64,000 nt of DNA from Acridotheres tristis (lineage: Eukaryota > Chordata > Aves > Passeriformes > Sturnidae), in assembly GCA_037013685.1 (NCBI GenBank), contig CM072895.1:8158463-8222462 (forward strand), given 5' to 3'. Shown one piece after another: positions 1 to 12,864 of this stretch (the first letter of the stretch is position 1; each line of letters begins with the position of its first letter). The position numbers and the translations under genes are program-made. The notes beneath the pieces are model-generated. The model had not been told where the DNA came from. It made no database searches and saw only the letters and a program-made list of their open reading frames with translations.

Positions 1-904
1 GTATTTTTAGCTAGAAAAAAAAAGAGAAACATTCTGAAGTAACAAGGAAAGACAGATCAGATCTAGGAAAAAAAAAAAGTTAAAGCACTATTGGACATGT
101 TTTGTGAATGTTGCAGATTTGGTGTTAGTTTACACCTTGCCCTGTGTGTTCAGGAGTGCAGCACACGTCGACTCTGAAAGTTGAGGCCCTTCTGAAATGA
201 CTGTTCCCAAGATGGGGTTAGCCTTCTTGCTGATTGATTTAGTCTTTTGGAAACAGGCAAACCATCAGGAGCTTTCTGCTCAGAGAGATTAGCATTCATA
301 GCCTGCTGTTTTTTAATTAAAAAAGCCATTTAAATACAAGGGTTGGGGTTTCTGCCAGCAACCATTAAAAATACTTGTTTTGTAATTATCCCCCAACCCC
401 TTTTTCTATTTAATTCTTTTTTTTTTTTTCTCTCCTTTTTCCTTTTTGTTTCCCTGAAGTCCTTGGCAGATTCTCCCTGTTCCATCTACCTGCTCTTGTG
501 GCACTGCACCTCCCACAAGGTGAGCAGCTGGCTGCAGGCAGCTGGCAGGAGGCGTGGGAAGGATGTTCAACATCCGTTTTCCAGGCACTCAGTCCATCCC
601 CTGCCTCCTGCTTGGAGGATTAGGGGCACAAAGCCAGCTTTGTCCCCACTGCAGGACCTTGGGGGCACATCCCTCTGGGGATTCTCCCAGTGTAAACACA
701 GCTCTGTTTGCACACACAGCCAGGGGACCTGCTGGGGCTGGGACAGACCCTGGGTGGAAATTTAAATCAGTTTTGGCCGGCGTGGCAGGCAGTAAACGTG
801 GTGTAGCTGTGCTGTGTGTGCCTCTGCTTGTCTCTGGTGTGGAGATTGGAGTATGGGAGTTGTCCAGACAACCTTACCAAGGTGCTCTGTTCTTGGTGGC
901 TTTC
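1..904. other. unique non-coding sequence, no gene seen
   Basis: AT-rich at the start (A-runs near 17-23 and 69-79) and a T-rich tract at about 416-450, then more balanced composition from about 480. Short open frames occur on both strands and overlap each other. None has a recognisable domain, and none is bounded by convincing splice sites. No repeat family was recognised up to the CR1 tail that follows. Confidence 0.6.
416..450. repeat. T-rich low-complexity tract
   Basis: A run of about 14 T is followed by mixed C/T sequence. It is a polypyrimidine stretch of the kind common in vertebrate introns. No AG acceptor followed by a credible exon was seen directly after it. Confidence 0.7.
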
Positions 905-968
905 TGTCAAAGCTTGGAGTTGATGATCTTGGAGGTCTTTTCCAAACTTCATTCTCTGAATGTTCTGT
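905..968 (+). mobile_element. CR1 LINE, short 3'-end fragment
   Basis: The stretch from about 913 reads GTTGATGATCTTGGAGGTCT, then TTTTCCAAACTT and an ATTCTCTGAATGTTCTG tail. From knowledge of the family, avian CR1 elements end in a near-identical block: GATGATCTTGGAGGTCTTTTCCAACCTT, then degenerate 8-bp ATTCTATG repeats. This copy has only the last 60 or so bases, as expected from the strong 5' truncation of CR1 insertions. It carries no coding capacity. The 5' boundary is approximate. Confidence 0.7.
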
Positions 969-3225
969 AGCACTGGGTTCCACAGCCACCCTGGGTTCCT
1001 CCTGGTATTCTGCAGCTGTAGATATATAATATATATGTATTCAGAATACACCTGTGTGCTCACTAAAAATGTGGTGACCAACCTGAGTCATGGCTGCTTT
1101 TTTATTGCTTTTGAGGAATTTACACCCAATGATCTTTGTCTTCTTAAATCTTCTTGGACTATGGCCTTGGGCTAGTGCAGAAACCCTGCCCCACAATATG
1201 AGCATCATAATTCAGCAGCATTGTTTGCACACAAAATCTCTAAAATTTTTACTGCTCTGGAGCGCTGTGTGGGGCCATATAATTCGATGAGGGGAAGAGA
1301 CAATTCCTGTTTTGGAATCAAGTCAAATTTTCAGTTAATTTTCCTTTAATATAAGAGCCTCACCTGTGAAGTTTCAGTCTGTGATGATCCTGTTTTGTCC
1401 CTTGCCTTGGTGCTGCAAAATGGGGAGGGAAAGTTCAGGTTTGGTCACCCCTGATATAAACAAAAGGTTTATATCTTGTATCTCATCTCTTGGCTGCTGC
1501 CTCTGGCTGGTGCAAGCTCCCTTTTCCCTCTTTTGTTGCCTTTTCACTGCATTTTCCTTCTGCCCAGCTGCAGCCCTCTGGTTTAGTGTTACTGGTTTGA
1601 AAGTTGCATGTGGTGATAGTGCTTTTGACAAAATATTCTGCAGGCAGGAACAATTCCTTGGGGCAGCCTGCTGGTGTTGGGTTGAAGGCCTAACCTCCTC
1701 CAGCAAATATTTAACACCAGACTGATCTTGGTTTCATCTGGCTGAAAACATCCCACTGTGGTCCTCAAATCAGAAGAAATTTTTCCCCCAACAAATTCAG
1801 ACAGTTGTATTCTACACAAATTGATAGCCAAATAAAGGGCCAGCCCTTTATCTGCTTCTAAATGCATACTTCTAGATTTTCCCTCAATTTCTGATGGCAG
1901 TTTTCAGTTGTATTCTCCAGATAGAAATGACTCACGTGCTATTTTGCAAATATGCAAATACCACTCTCATCTGACTTACAGACCACACAAAAGCTTAGTA
2001 AAAAGTGTTGGAGAAATATTAAGACTCATAAAGGTCTCTATTCAAATCAGTGCTTAAAATTATCTTCAATTCGTGGTGGAAATGCAATAGGACTAGAGCA
2101 GAATACTTGTGAAATCCTACTTGAGGTGATTATGTAAGTTATGAGATATCTGCTATCCAGTGTAAAGCTCATGGAGATGTTTTCATTCCAGGGGGCTTTT
2201 TTTGAACCAGTATTTCCCCTGCCCTGGTAGGCCAGTGCTATCAAACACCACCTTGCACTTGCAGCACAAATGTCAGTAAAATAACTTGTTAAAAAAACCT
2301 CCCAAACATTGATTTTCTTGTTTGCATTGTCATTTTCTTTGACAGACACTAAGTGAATGAGTGCAAACTCTTAGGCTGAGGGCTACAGAGGATCAGAGCA
2401 GTGGCAGGCCAAGATTTCTTTTGCCAAAGAGACAGAGGGCAAAAGTTTTCTCCTGTCCTGGTAGAGGTTAGTCCTGCTCTGTCATTGCAAGGAATGAGAT
2501 CTGCATTTGAACAACAAAGGCCAGAAGTAACCACTCCATGAAGTGGAGATTTTGACTCACGATTCAGAGTTTGCAGAGGTAGCTGTGCCTGCCAGATCAC
2601 ACCTGTTTAAAGCAGCTGGAATGGGTCTTAAGGTTCTTTATTCTTAGTACTATTTTGCTGTCAGGAAACAGCCATGAAAGCCAATAGCAAAGCATGTGTC
2701 TGATCTCATCTCCTTTCAGAGCTGATTCTCAGATAGGATGAAGGCTTTTTGCTGCTTTTGGTTACTAGATAAGCTCACATGCTGAGAACTCTAGGTGGAT
2801 CTAAAGGATCAAACTCTGTTTATAATTCATCTGTGCTCAAGGTGAGGCTATGTGATAGAATTTCCATTTTTATAAGTTTGCTTTCTTTAAAAAAAAAGAA
2901 AGGAAGAAAAGAAGAAATGGAAATACACCAAAGAGATTTGTTCAAAGAACCCCACCTTAGGAAATGGCAGAATGAAGTTGGTTTCGGTCTCTTTTCTGAA
3001 CTCTGGCAGGATGGTGTTAATAACCTTCTTTTAATGTAGATTTTGAGCATGCAATGCATGCAGAGAGGGGAGTGTACTGTGTTTAACATGTCTGTAAATG
3101 CCAGATCTTACAAAGCACAAAAGTCACACTTATGTGGGCTGACAATGGCTAAAATCCTCTTCTTTCTTTGTGTCAGTTATATTTTGAGATCAGGGGGTCT
3201 GTACAGAATTTCAGATGTTGGTTGA
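969..3225. other. unique non-coding sequence, no gene seen
   Basis: Mixed AT-rich sequence with a short (AT)-rich stretch near 1021-1040 and an A-rich tract at about 2889-2915. Open frames of up to 119 codons (1366-1725, plus strand) have an opposite-strand frame of similar length and no recognisable domain, so they look like chance. No repeat family was recognised. Confidence 0.55.
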
Positions 3226-3307
3226 AGATGCTCATTGCAGGAGGCTGGACCAGATGACCTTTAAAGATCTCTTCCAACCCAAACTAGTCTGTGATCCTAT
3301 GATTCCA
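3226..3307 (+). mobile_element. CR1 LINE, 3'-end fragment
   Basis: The sequence GGCTGGACCAGATGACCTTT (from about 3243) leads into AAAGATCTCTTCCAACCCAA and then TGTGATCCTATGATTCC. It is a close match to the common avian CR1 terminus (GGACTAGATGACCTTTAAAGGTCCCTTCCAACCC, then ATTCTATG repeats). Only the extreme 3' end is present. The 5' edge is diffuse and was placed where similarity to the family fades. Confidence 0.85.
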
Positions 3308-4453
3308 TGTTTACAGAGATGCTTTATTAATTTTGTCATGCAAAAGGCAAAGTTGATCATTGCATGAAGAGTGCCATTTGAAGGGGGCCTCTGGTTGGAC
3401 CAAGAGAGGGAGCAGTTTGTGAGGTGTTGCCAATGTTTCCTCTCTTAGCCTGGGGTACCCCAGACTGAAAAATATCGTGGGATTTCCCTTTAGACCTGGA
3501 GAAATCCCCCATGGCCTATAAGGAGTGAGAGGTGGTGCAGCTTCATGTTTTACTATGAAGAACAGAAGATGCTCATGAAAAAGAATGCACTGGTGCCAGA
3601 TCTTAGCACCTTGTGGAAGATCCTGTCACCACCCAAGTGATTTTCCTATACAACAAAAGTCTGGGGAAAGTTGCCAGTGCCTGTTATATTGAGCAAAGTA
3701 ATATGTGCACTTTTTTTTTTCTCACTGCAAACATTTTTGTGTAATGTGAGACGCTGATCTGTCTGAAAGCCATTGATGGGTTCTGTGCCATCTCATGGGA
3801 AGAGCGAGGCAGTATTTTAAGTGATATAGTCATATAATGTCTTTGTTTAAAAACATAAAAATCTAACTGCCTTAACACTCCACCACATAATTCCGCAGGA
3901 CATGTGAAACACGGCACGCTGCAGCACTTAGTCTGTGAAGGATTCCCTTGTCACTGTCAAAATTGTTTTAGAAGTCTAAATTAATGCATAGCACTGCATT
4001 TATTAAAATGTGAAATAATCATAAATTTTTCATTCTTTGTACACTTAAGCTAATTTTCACATAAATGAAGCACTTGGCAGTTGAAATTCCACATATGGTT
4101 GACAGTGATGTTTGATGTCAGAACAATGCCCTGAGCTCCATGCAAATTAAACATATTTTAATTATTCGGGATATCCATTCTTCTTTTACAGTGTGTCTAA
4201 GCAGAATATTAAAAGGAATTTTAAGTGTAATATATTGTCAGCAGCTGACTCCATCAGCCAGGGTGAATCCTCTTGCCTCTCATGCTGCTGAAAGGGAAAT
4301 GACCAAAGTGTGACCCAGAAAGAGCACAAGAGAAAGTAAAACTTTTCTTAAGCTTCTGTTGCTGTCTGGCTTAAGGGGAGCAGATTGAGACTGCCCCTCC
4401 AGCAGTGACCTTTATGAGCACAGGACAGAGCAGGGAGCTGAGCCAGAGGCACA
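3308..4453. other. unique non-coding sequence, no gene seen
   Basis: AT-rich, particularly at 3960-4230, where runs such as AAATTAATGCATA and TTAAACATATTTTAATTATT occur. A T-run lies at about 3711-3720. No long open frame and no recognisable transposable element were seen before the minisatellite begins. Confidence 0.55.
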
Positions 4454-4870
4454 TGCTGCTTTTGGAATGGGAGCTCTGGAATGGGAACCACGCTGCTTTT
4501 GGAATGGGAACTCTGGAATGGGAGCTCTGGAATGGAAACCATGCTGCTTTTGGAATGGGAACTCTGGAATGGGAGCTCTGGAATGGAAACCATGCTGCTT
4601 TTGGAATGGGGACCCTGGAATGGGAGCTCTGGAATGGAAACCATGCTGCTTTTGGAATGGGAACTCTGGAATGGGAGCTCTGGAATGGGAACCATGCTTC
4701 TTTTGGAATGGGAGCTCTGGAATGGGAGCTCTGGAATGGAAACCACGCTGCTTTTGGAATGGGGACCCTGGAATGGGAGCTCTGGAATGGGAATCATGCT
4801 GCTTTTAGAATGGGAACCCTGGAATGGGAACCATGCTGCTTTTGGAATGGGGACTCTGGAATGGGAACTC
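4454..4870 (+). repeat. minisatellite: nine units of 51/37 bp built from a 14-bp motif
   Basis: The array consists of units that start (T/C)GCTGCTTTT and continue with copies of the 14-bp motif GGAATGGGAGCTCT and its variants. Units 2-7 (4491-4541, 4542-4592, 4593-4643, 4644-4694, 4695-4745, 4746-4796) are each exactly 51 bp: three 14-bp motifs plus a 9-bp GCTGCTTTT spacer. Units 1 (4454-4490), 8 (4797-4833) and 9 (4834-4870) are 37 bp, which is one 14-bp motif fewer. The first motif varies between GGGAACTCT, GGGAGCTCT and GGGGACCCT forms, and units 4 and 7 share the GGGGACCCT form. Because 51 is a multiple of three and the motif lacks stops in most frames, long open frames appear on both strands (for example 4348-4926 minus and 4405-4917 plus). 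These are artefacts of the repeat, not genes. Confidence 0.97.
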
Positions 4871-7800
4871 GAGCTCTCCCTGTTGCTTCCCAGGCACCGG
4901 GTTTCAGTTCTCTGTGACAAAACCACTGTTTTTCCATGACAGTGATGATGTCATTGCTTGGGCAATTCCAGGGTTGGCAGTAATTGCAATCCCAACCATG
5001 TTCCTGCTCCTGGTATGGTGGGTAAGGGGCTGGGGTGATCTGGAACTGAGCATTTTTCTCACAATTTTACAAAGATATTTAAGAGATAAAAGATCTGGGC
5101 ACCCCTGAGTTTCAGTTTCTCCTTTAGCACTGCCAGGTTGTATGAACAGCATCTTTATGCCATATGTTTTTACAGCTGTCTAAAGGCAGATAACTGGACC
5201 CCAAATTTCATGGGTGTGTTTAGATGTCTTTAGTTTCCCTCAAGAAAATGAAAGGAATTCAATCATCTTTAAAATGTCTCTTTCCATCTCAGTTTAATAA
5301 TGTTTAATAATGTTTAAACATTGAGTGGAAAAGCAAAAGAAATTCAGCCTGGTATCTCTAGGGCATGGTTTGAAGGGAACCCCAGCCCTTCTCTTCCTTG
5401 AAACTGAGGGGTGTTGGCCTGAGCTCCAATTTGGTTAAATACCAGATTTCTGAGTAACAGAGACACTTTTAGCAGACAAAAATAAACAAAGCCTACTAGG
5501 CTCCAGTTTAGGCAAATGAAAAGTTTTTCTTAACTTTGGTTAAGTGCTACCACACAACCTGGAGTGGAGAGACTTTCTGAAATGTGGGATCATGCATACC
5601 CCAGGGTCTTGTGCAGATGTTTTGGGTCAAGTCTCTGTAGTTATCTGAAATCCTAAGACAGTACAAACAATAGTTAATTCTTTATTACATCTGTTGTTGT
5701 AGGATTGCTTATAAACATTGACTATTGTTTAGGAGCACTGCTTTGCTAGGCTGCTTAGAATTTATTTGCACTTTTAGTAGCACTTGTGATTATTTTTAGA
5801 TGTAAGTACATTGATCTTAAGAAGCTGAGAGCAAATAAACATGTAGTAAGCAAGGAATTATGGTCTTGGATTATCAAATCTTCAAAAAAAGAAAAAAATT
5901 AGTTTGAAAGAGAAAAAAATCATTCCCAGTGGAAATTAAAAGGGATGTTCCAAAATGCCAAGGATGTTTTGCTGAATTTCAGCAGAAGCCATTGATTCTG
6001 CCCTGTATTTAATTAATAAAGTGGATGACTTGAAAAATTAATCAGACTTCCACTTTCTTTAGGATTACTTTCCTTTTGCATAAAAGAAAGACTCTTTAGC
6101 TAAGTTTAACCTGTGTAAAACTTTACCATTGTGTTCTGATGCTTTGTTTTTCTGAAGGTGGGAGGATCCCGTGGTCACGATCACAGGCATTTGACTCAGT
6201 TCTCGTTCCTGAAACAAAGACAAAACCTTAAATCTCACTTATTATTTCTGGGTGGTTAGTTTTAGTTTGTTTTTTTTTTTTAAGATCATCTGTCCTCAGG
6301 GTAAATTTAAATCTCTGACCCCCTCTAGCTGCTGTATAAAAGAGCTCCTTGACTCCTTGCCTTCCTGCCCTCCACTGCAGAGATGAAGAGTGAAGTTCTG
6401 AGAAGGTTGGGCCAGGAAAACTAAGGAAGATTTTTGGCCCAGAGGAAGAGGAGAGTGAAGGCATGGAGCCAATAAACCTTAATGGTCCAAGAGTCAAAAA
6501 GTAGCTAATAAGCTTCTAGATTAAATGGAAGAGACACTTCATGCAGTTTTTCAATCATCTTATTTTCTGTGGAAAGGCTTTGGGATTTGAAATGTGGATG
6601 TAAGCACTCCAGTAAGTTCTGGCTCCCTAAACCTTGCTCCCGAGGGTTTCATGTGGAGGATCAGCTATTAAAAATGTGCGGAGGCACTGTTAGAGATGAG
6701 AAGTAAAACATTCTGACACTTTAAAAGTTTTTTTTTCCTCCTCTTAACTTTTCCTGTTTCAGCTTGAGGAATGAAAGCTTCAGTGCACTTATTAGCTTCC
6801 CAGTTAATGAGATCTTGAAACAGGGGTGTTTTGCTTTGCTTTCCCCTGGCTCATCACACTGCCTTCTCCTTGGAGAGTGGCCACAGAGTGAAGATGAGGA
6901 AAGAAGAGTGCAAGACTCATTTATGTGCTTGTTGGTTGTTGTGAGCAGATAGACACTGAACTGGCTTTTTTTCAACTCAGTCCTTCCCCTGTGTGTGTTC
7001 CAAGTTTTGCTTTTTTGGCACCTTCAGACGTGGTGGGTAGTGTGCTGTTCACAGGCAAAATGTGCTTGCAAACTTTTGTCAGGCACCTCAAAATGCAGAT
7101 ATAAAACTCTTAGAGATTGTCTCTGTTCCTTTTCTTGTTTTAAGAACCTCTGCCACCTTCTCTATTCATGTTCCTACAGCAAGGCAGAGCCAGGAAATCA
7201 TGTAAACCATCAGATCAGGTTCCAGCAAGAAGTTTGCAGTTAAGTAATGTTGACCACATATGGGACATGAAAATTACTGCTAAAGCAGAATATTTATTTC
7301 TTGTTTCTCCCTGTGGGGTTTGCAATAGGTGATGAGACTGGACTAGAAGGCATGGGAAAAACAGGCCTCTGTTTTGGGAGGAAGGTGAGAATTAAAGGCA
7401 TTCAGAGAAGAAACTAATCTTGCTTAAACTGTCAAATAATAGAAATATTTCAGAACACCCGAGCATTGCACAGAGCTGAAGAATTACTGAGTAGTCCTCT
7501 CTTCTCAGCAGGGTATTTCACATATTCTCATTTATAAAGTGAGCCATTCCTCAAGCAGCCATCAGCTCCTTAGAATTAGATGTGGATTAGGTTGGGGTGT
7601 GTGCGTGCATGTGTATTCTTCTTTTTCAAGCTGCTGAGTATGAATCTGGTTTCAGAGACAAGTTGATCCAAGGTAGTGTGGGAAAACAGGGACAGCTTCA
7701 TAGAAGAGGTGGCAGAAAGGCAACCAAAGAATTGTGAGTTTGTCTAAGTTGTAGAAGTTAAAGATATGGGCTGAGTTTGGCTACAGTGTTAACCCTGGGT

Positions 7801-8411
7801 GCACAAAAATGCAGAATTCTGAAGGAGAAGGAGGTGAGCTGGTTTATTTCTAGATAAGAGAGCAAAGTGAAGCCAGACAGAACATCTGCACGGAGCAGCA
7901 GGACCCATGGAAATAGAACTCCTCCATCCATCTCCTCTGAAAAAAGCCCAGCTAAGCCTGGCACTTGCTCAGGTCATGAGACAGAGCCCCCTTGGGCTGT
8001 TCTCACAGTGCTGATGGACCTGTGCCCTGCCAGGACCTGTGGGACAGGCCAGGCCAGCACTGTGAGAGATGTCCCTCCTTTTCCACATGCTTCTTCCACA
8101 CTCCTCATCACTTCAATCCAAGGCAGATGTTTCAGCAAATAAACACAAAACAACCCTTTTGCTGTGCCTAAAGGTTAATAAGGTTAGTGCTGGGAAACAA
8201 TGAAGCCTGAGCAAATTGGTTCTGCACTGAGTTTGAGGGTTTAACAAGCTGCTTAGTGGAGGCAGCAGGGGACAGGTTGGGGCTGTGACTGCAGAGATTG
8301 CACCAGTCTAATGAATTGGTGCTCACAGCAGATATTGTTGGGGATGTGGCATCTAAAGATGGATGGGATTGCATCCCTAGGCTTTCCTGGCTTGAGCTGT
8401 GTTCCGCCTCT
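4871..8411. other. unique non-coding sequence, no gene seen
   Basis: Mostly AT-rich sequence with A- or T-runs near 5885-5925, 6269-6282 and 6728-6736. A small duplicated TTTAATAATG motif lies at about 5292-5315. Short open frames are scattered on both strands without recognisable domains. No transposable element was recognised. Confidence 0.55.
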
Positions 8412-8431
8412 TGCTGCTGCTGCTGCTGCTG
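8412..8431. repeat. (GCT)n / (CAG)n trinucleotide microsatellite
   Basis: About 6.7 copies of TGC. On the minus strand this gives seven glutamine codons inside a 97-codon open frame (8168-8461) that is rich in Ser, Gln and Asn. No homologous protein is recognised and the frame is probably fortuitous. Confidence 0.9.
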
Positions 8432-8820
8432 AACATCACTAATCATTCCATTAAAGTTCAATAGCAGTGTCCTGAAATTAAAGAAATTAAAGAAAGGCCT
8501 GTAAAGGAGCTAACTCCTTTGCTCCTTTCTTAAAGCAAGAACTACTCAAGTGATTTTGAGAAGGCTGAGGGATAGATTTCAAATGCTGAGGGGGGAATTC
8601 CTCTTTTTCTGTTGTTTCTCTTGCATCTAGGAGTGGTGAGAAGGAAAAACAGGGAGGTCAGGATATGTAGGAATACTGAAGACAAGTTTTCATAGCACAT
8701 TCTCATCAGCTAAAATGTGACCCCCTGTACTGACTGGTTGAAAAGCTGTGTGAAAAAGAGCCTTCAGCTGTTCCCTCGTGAACATTTGCACAAGAAGAGA
8801 GGGATTTTTTCCTTACCTAT

Positions 8821-8867
8821 GAGAAAAAAAGAAAACAAAATAGAAAAAAAAAAAAAAAGAAAAAGGA
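8821..8867. repeat. A-rich low-complexity tract
   Basis: Purine-rich stretch with a run of about 15 A interrupted by G (GAAAA-type). The sequence upstream has no recognised retrocopy, so it is read as simple low-complexity DNA rather than as a retroposon tail. Confidence 0.8.
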
Positions 8868-11800
8868 AGCATCAGGAGCCAAAAGGATCATCATCTCTAA
8901 AAATATATTTTCATTTTTACACAAAACTTAGCAAAGCACTTTTGTTGCCTTAATAGGAAAACAAGCGAAGTCCTGGATGTTGCATTCTTGGGAATAGGCA
9001 GTGGCAGCGACAGGGACTGCTTCAGTGATAGTTACCCTTCAAAAACAGGCAAAAGGCTTTCAAAAAAGGCAAAAGGCATGTCTTTTGATTTTGCCAAACC
9101 CACCACTGTCTGGCCGTTTTGCTAAAATGAGTGGAATTCCTCCCTTGGTGGGCTTCTGACTGCTGCTCAATAGGATTAAATTAGAACTGGGATTCTTCTA
9201 AGAAAAGGCCTGGAATCAATTGTGTATTGACGCTATTCCAGAAAAGAGAGAGAGCCAGCATGAATTCAATAAGCCTCAAATAATGCCCAGTGACTTTCAC
9301 TGCTAAATGGTTTCTGGAAAAAATAAAAAGTTTTTTTTTCCCCTTGTCTAGGTCTTTAATTAATCTTTCTTCTCGTAGTCTTCTGTCATCCCTGGAACAG
9401 TTAAATGTATTGCATGACTGACTCATCCTGTCCTGTGTCTCTGGATTAAGAGTTTGGCATATGCAGACAGTGTTTGCAAATATTGGGGCTGGAGAACTGA
9501 GCCAGGTAAAGCAATTCAACTGTCTAAAAATGCTTGTGAGTGCTCTGTCAAACTTTTCAAAGGCTCTAACATGGCTGAGTTAATTAGTAGGAATTAGATG
9601 ACTTGAAAAATCTCCCTTGGTCCTTTGTATTCTTAGGTCTGTGAGGAACAATAAATGTTTCAAGATCTGGACCAAAAGGTCTGTGGAAGTCTAAAGAAAA
9701 TTGACTTTTGTGTGTTGGACTAGACTTGGATAACTGGAGGAGGAGCTGGGAAGCACATGAGTGTTGGCAAGGATGTGCTGTGGGCCCTGCACATCCATCA
9801 TCTGGGTTAATGAATACTGAACCAGAATATGGGTCAAAACCAGCACCTGAATCCAGCATATGGAAGTGAAAGCTTTAATGTTTGGTGTACAAGGTTAGGA
9901 TGAGTTGGCTGAGAGAGGAGATTAAATGGGCTGAGAGCATTCCAAGACCTTGTTGTTTCCCCACTGTACTAATAGTGAAATTCCTTGCACCTCTCTGGTT
10001 TTCTTACCATCACTAATGTTGATGTAGGACAATTTACAGTGCCTTTCAGGATGGCAATTAAAGAAGCCAACAACCACACAGTCAATTAGTGGGGAAACAA
10101 CAATCAATAGAACATACAATGAGCCCTAACTAGCAGGCAGACAATTAAGACACTGGAGATAAAACAGTGACCAGTGACAAATGTTAAATCTCTTGCCAGG
10201 AGTGTAGGTGAGAGGAATAAACTCAGTCCCTAGGGATAGCCAGGTTCTTCCCTCAGCCTTGCTACTGACACACCCCATTGTCTCTGCCATATCTATTAAG
10301 TCCTAAATTATTTTTGCCACAGTAGAAGTCTTCAGGAACAGAAGTGGCAATGGGGATTTGAGCCTTCACATTTCTGCCAGCTCTGTTTTAATGTTGTAGG
10401 TGCTGCCTGGTAACCTCCTGGTGCCAGTGGTTCTTCTCACCTCACTCACAGCCATAGAGGTGAACTTCAAAAACGACAGAGCTGATTTTCCAGGGTGTGA
10501 AGCTTTTTGGACTCTTTGCTTTGGCCCAGTTTATCAGCATCATTTTACTGTGAGTTGTACTGTGGATTTAAGGAAGGCCATTGCTCCTAATTCCATTGGG
10601 CTTGCCAAGAGGAAGAGAAATGCCTTTGGGCTGGCAATGGGCCTCCATGGCCATGGAGAGAGGTGCTGCCTGTTGAATCTGACAAAGCTCAGAAGTGTTT
10701 GCTGAAACAGGAATCATACAGGAAATTGTGCAAGTATTGCCAAGATGAAAAGATTTAATGCGCTGTGTATCTGCCAAAGGCATCCCAGACCCAGCAGGGG
10801 TAGTGATGCTCTGGGGGCTGATCTTTTAACAGCAGTATCCATGTCTGCTTGACTGATCTGCTGTGGTCTTGAAGAGCAATAGATAGGTTTAATGTGCAAC
10901 AGCAGCAGAACTGTGTTTCCTTTCTCTTTGGTGCATTAGCAGTGTCATTCATAAGTGTTCCTGAGTTACCCTGCCATACTGCACGAGTGAAAAGTGCAGG
11001 AGTTCATGAATAAGTTATAACCTGAACCCTATTAATAGTCCCACTGATGATATGTTATGGCAATCCTCTGGCTTCTCCCCCGCCCTCCAGCTTAACTCTT
11101 TCTGTGCCTGTCAGGGCCTGGGCTGTGAAAAGCCTTCCCAGCAGTGCTGTGAGAGCTCATTGCCCTTCTGTGGGTGTTGTTCTCCTTCAAAGGAAAGTAT
11201 CCCTAGATATTGTCAGAGCCACTGGTCTTCATCCAGAGCCTGTGAAGGTGGGGTTTTCCAGGGCAGAACCTCCATGTTTCACTGCTGTTACTGCTGACAG
11301 CCAGCTGTTGCCAGGTGTGCTTCCTCTCAGCCAGGGTGGCAGTGGTGTTTGCTAAGGTTAGTGTTTAAAGCCTTTAGGGTAAATGAGAGGTCTCAGGGGG
11401 TGTTGGCAGAGCATGGCTGAGACAGCTTCATTCAAGAGACAGCAGAAGACGCCACTTCCACAAAACCATTAATCTTCTGGCTTCAAAATATTTGTTATTA
11501 AGGACAAGATAGGTTGGAAAAATGCTACCTGGGCTTGTAGAAGTGCTTTCCTGGAGATTACAGGGCGGCTTTCATTCTGTGATGCCAGTGACATGTACAA
11601 GCTATTCTTTGCTGCTGATTTGAGCTTCTGAGCTGAGCAAGTCTCTACCTTTCTCCAGACCATAACAAATCCCTCTCCACTCCTACTCCAGCAAAGTCCT
11701 TCCTCATTCCCACTGCAGGCACAGGCTTTCTCCTCCATTCCCTGTTCCATCTCCACCATTTATTGCCTCCATTCCATCTCCAAGAGCAAACTCTTGACAC

Positions 11801-12864
11801 GAGCCAAGTATAACGCTTTTTGAATGATTGCAAACTTGATCTTCATGTTTACCCACATCAGGGTAATTCCATGGAGCTGGAGGGTAAATTTGTCAGGTGT
11901 CACTTTATCTTTGCCAACCTCAGCCTAAATGCATGGCCAAGCCAGCAGGACTATGCTTGAGTTGGTTACAACCATGATGTAATTCAGCAAAATAAGCACA
12001 TATTGGTATTACTGGTTCTGCAAACTTTTAGAAAGATATTTTTGAAGACCACTCTCAGAGGTCTGAGAATTTGCATATACCACATGCACCTGTGCAAGCC
12101 AGGTATATTCAGCAGTTGAAAAATGATCCTTAAAGCCATTACTGAAGAGAAGACCTGCAGTGAAGTGAGCCTGTGCCATCCTGGAGCCCACTGAGAACAA
12201 CAGATAGATTTGCAAATAGGGGACCAGTGAACTGATATGTAATAAGAAATTGTTCATGGAAGAGTTTATGAAAGTGTAATGATCCTGAACTATCAAAACC
12301 CTCTAAAAAGTCAGGTTAGAGTAACTTTCTAAGTACTTTCTATATGTAACCTCAGACTTCCCAACTGTATGTGTTGTGTGAACAAAATTGAACTTTGTTC
12401 CTTCCTTATTAACATAAAAAAGGATTAATTCTAATTCTATGGGAGAACAAGAGATTGTTCATTACTGATAAAGGTTGCATTAAAGCTCTATCTAGACTTA
12501 CAGAAGGGAAAGTGGGGAATTTATCCAATATTTTAAAACACATGCCCCACAGATTTTCCAGCACCATGGAGAAAAGTTTTATAAACCAGCTCAGATAGAT
12601 GGAAGGCTGTGATAGGTCTTCAGCTGAAGGCATTGCTGAGATATTACAGTGATAGTCATGTTAGAAAAGATGATAGATTAGATGCAGCCCCACTGGAGGG
12701 GGCATGTGTGCACTGACTGCTGAATGCTCTGTGCACATAGAGATACAGCTCTGGAGCCATCACTTAGCAGCTCTGAGATGTCTGTACAATTTTTTATGCT
12801 GTAATTTTGTATTGTTCATAAATATTCATAGGTACTGCTGCTTTTCTTGATCTCGTTTTAGGTG
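8868..12864. other. unique non-coding sequence, no gene seen
   Basis: No gene or recognised transposable element. A small imperfect direct repeat (AGGCAAAAGGC, two copies about 20 bp apart) lies at about 9047-9077. Open frames reach 112 codons (9181-9519 minus) and 102 codons (11047-11355 plus), without recognisable domains. Composition is close to the window average. Confidence 0.55.

Noticed and set aside
4348..4926. 192-codon minus-strand frame with a 17-residue repeated peptide
   Set aside because: It is generated by the 51-bp minisatellite. Equivalent long frames exist on the plus strand in several phases, and there is no non-repeat domain, promoter or splice context.
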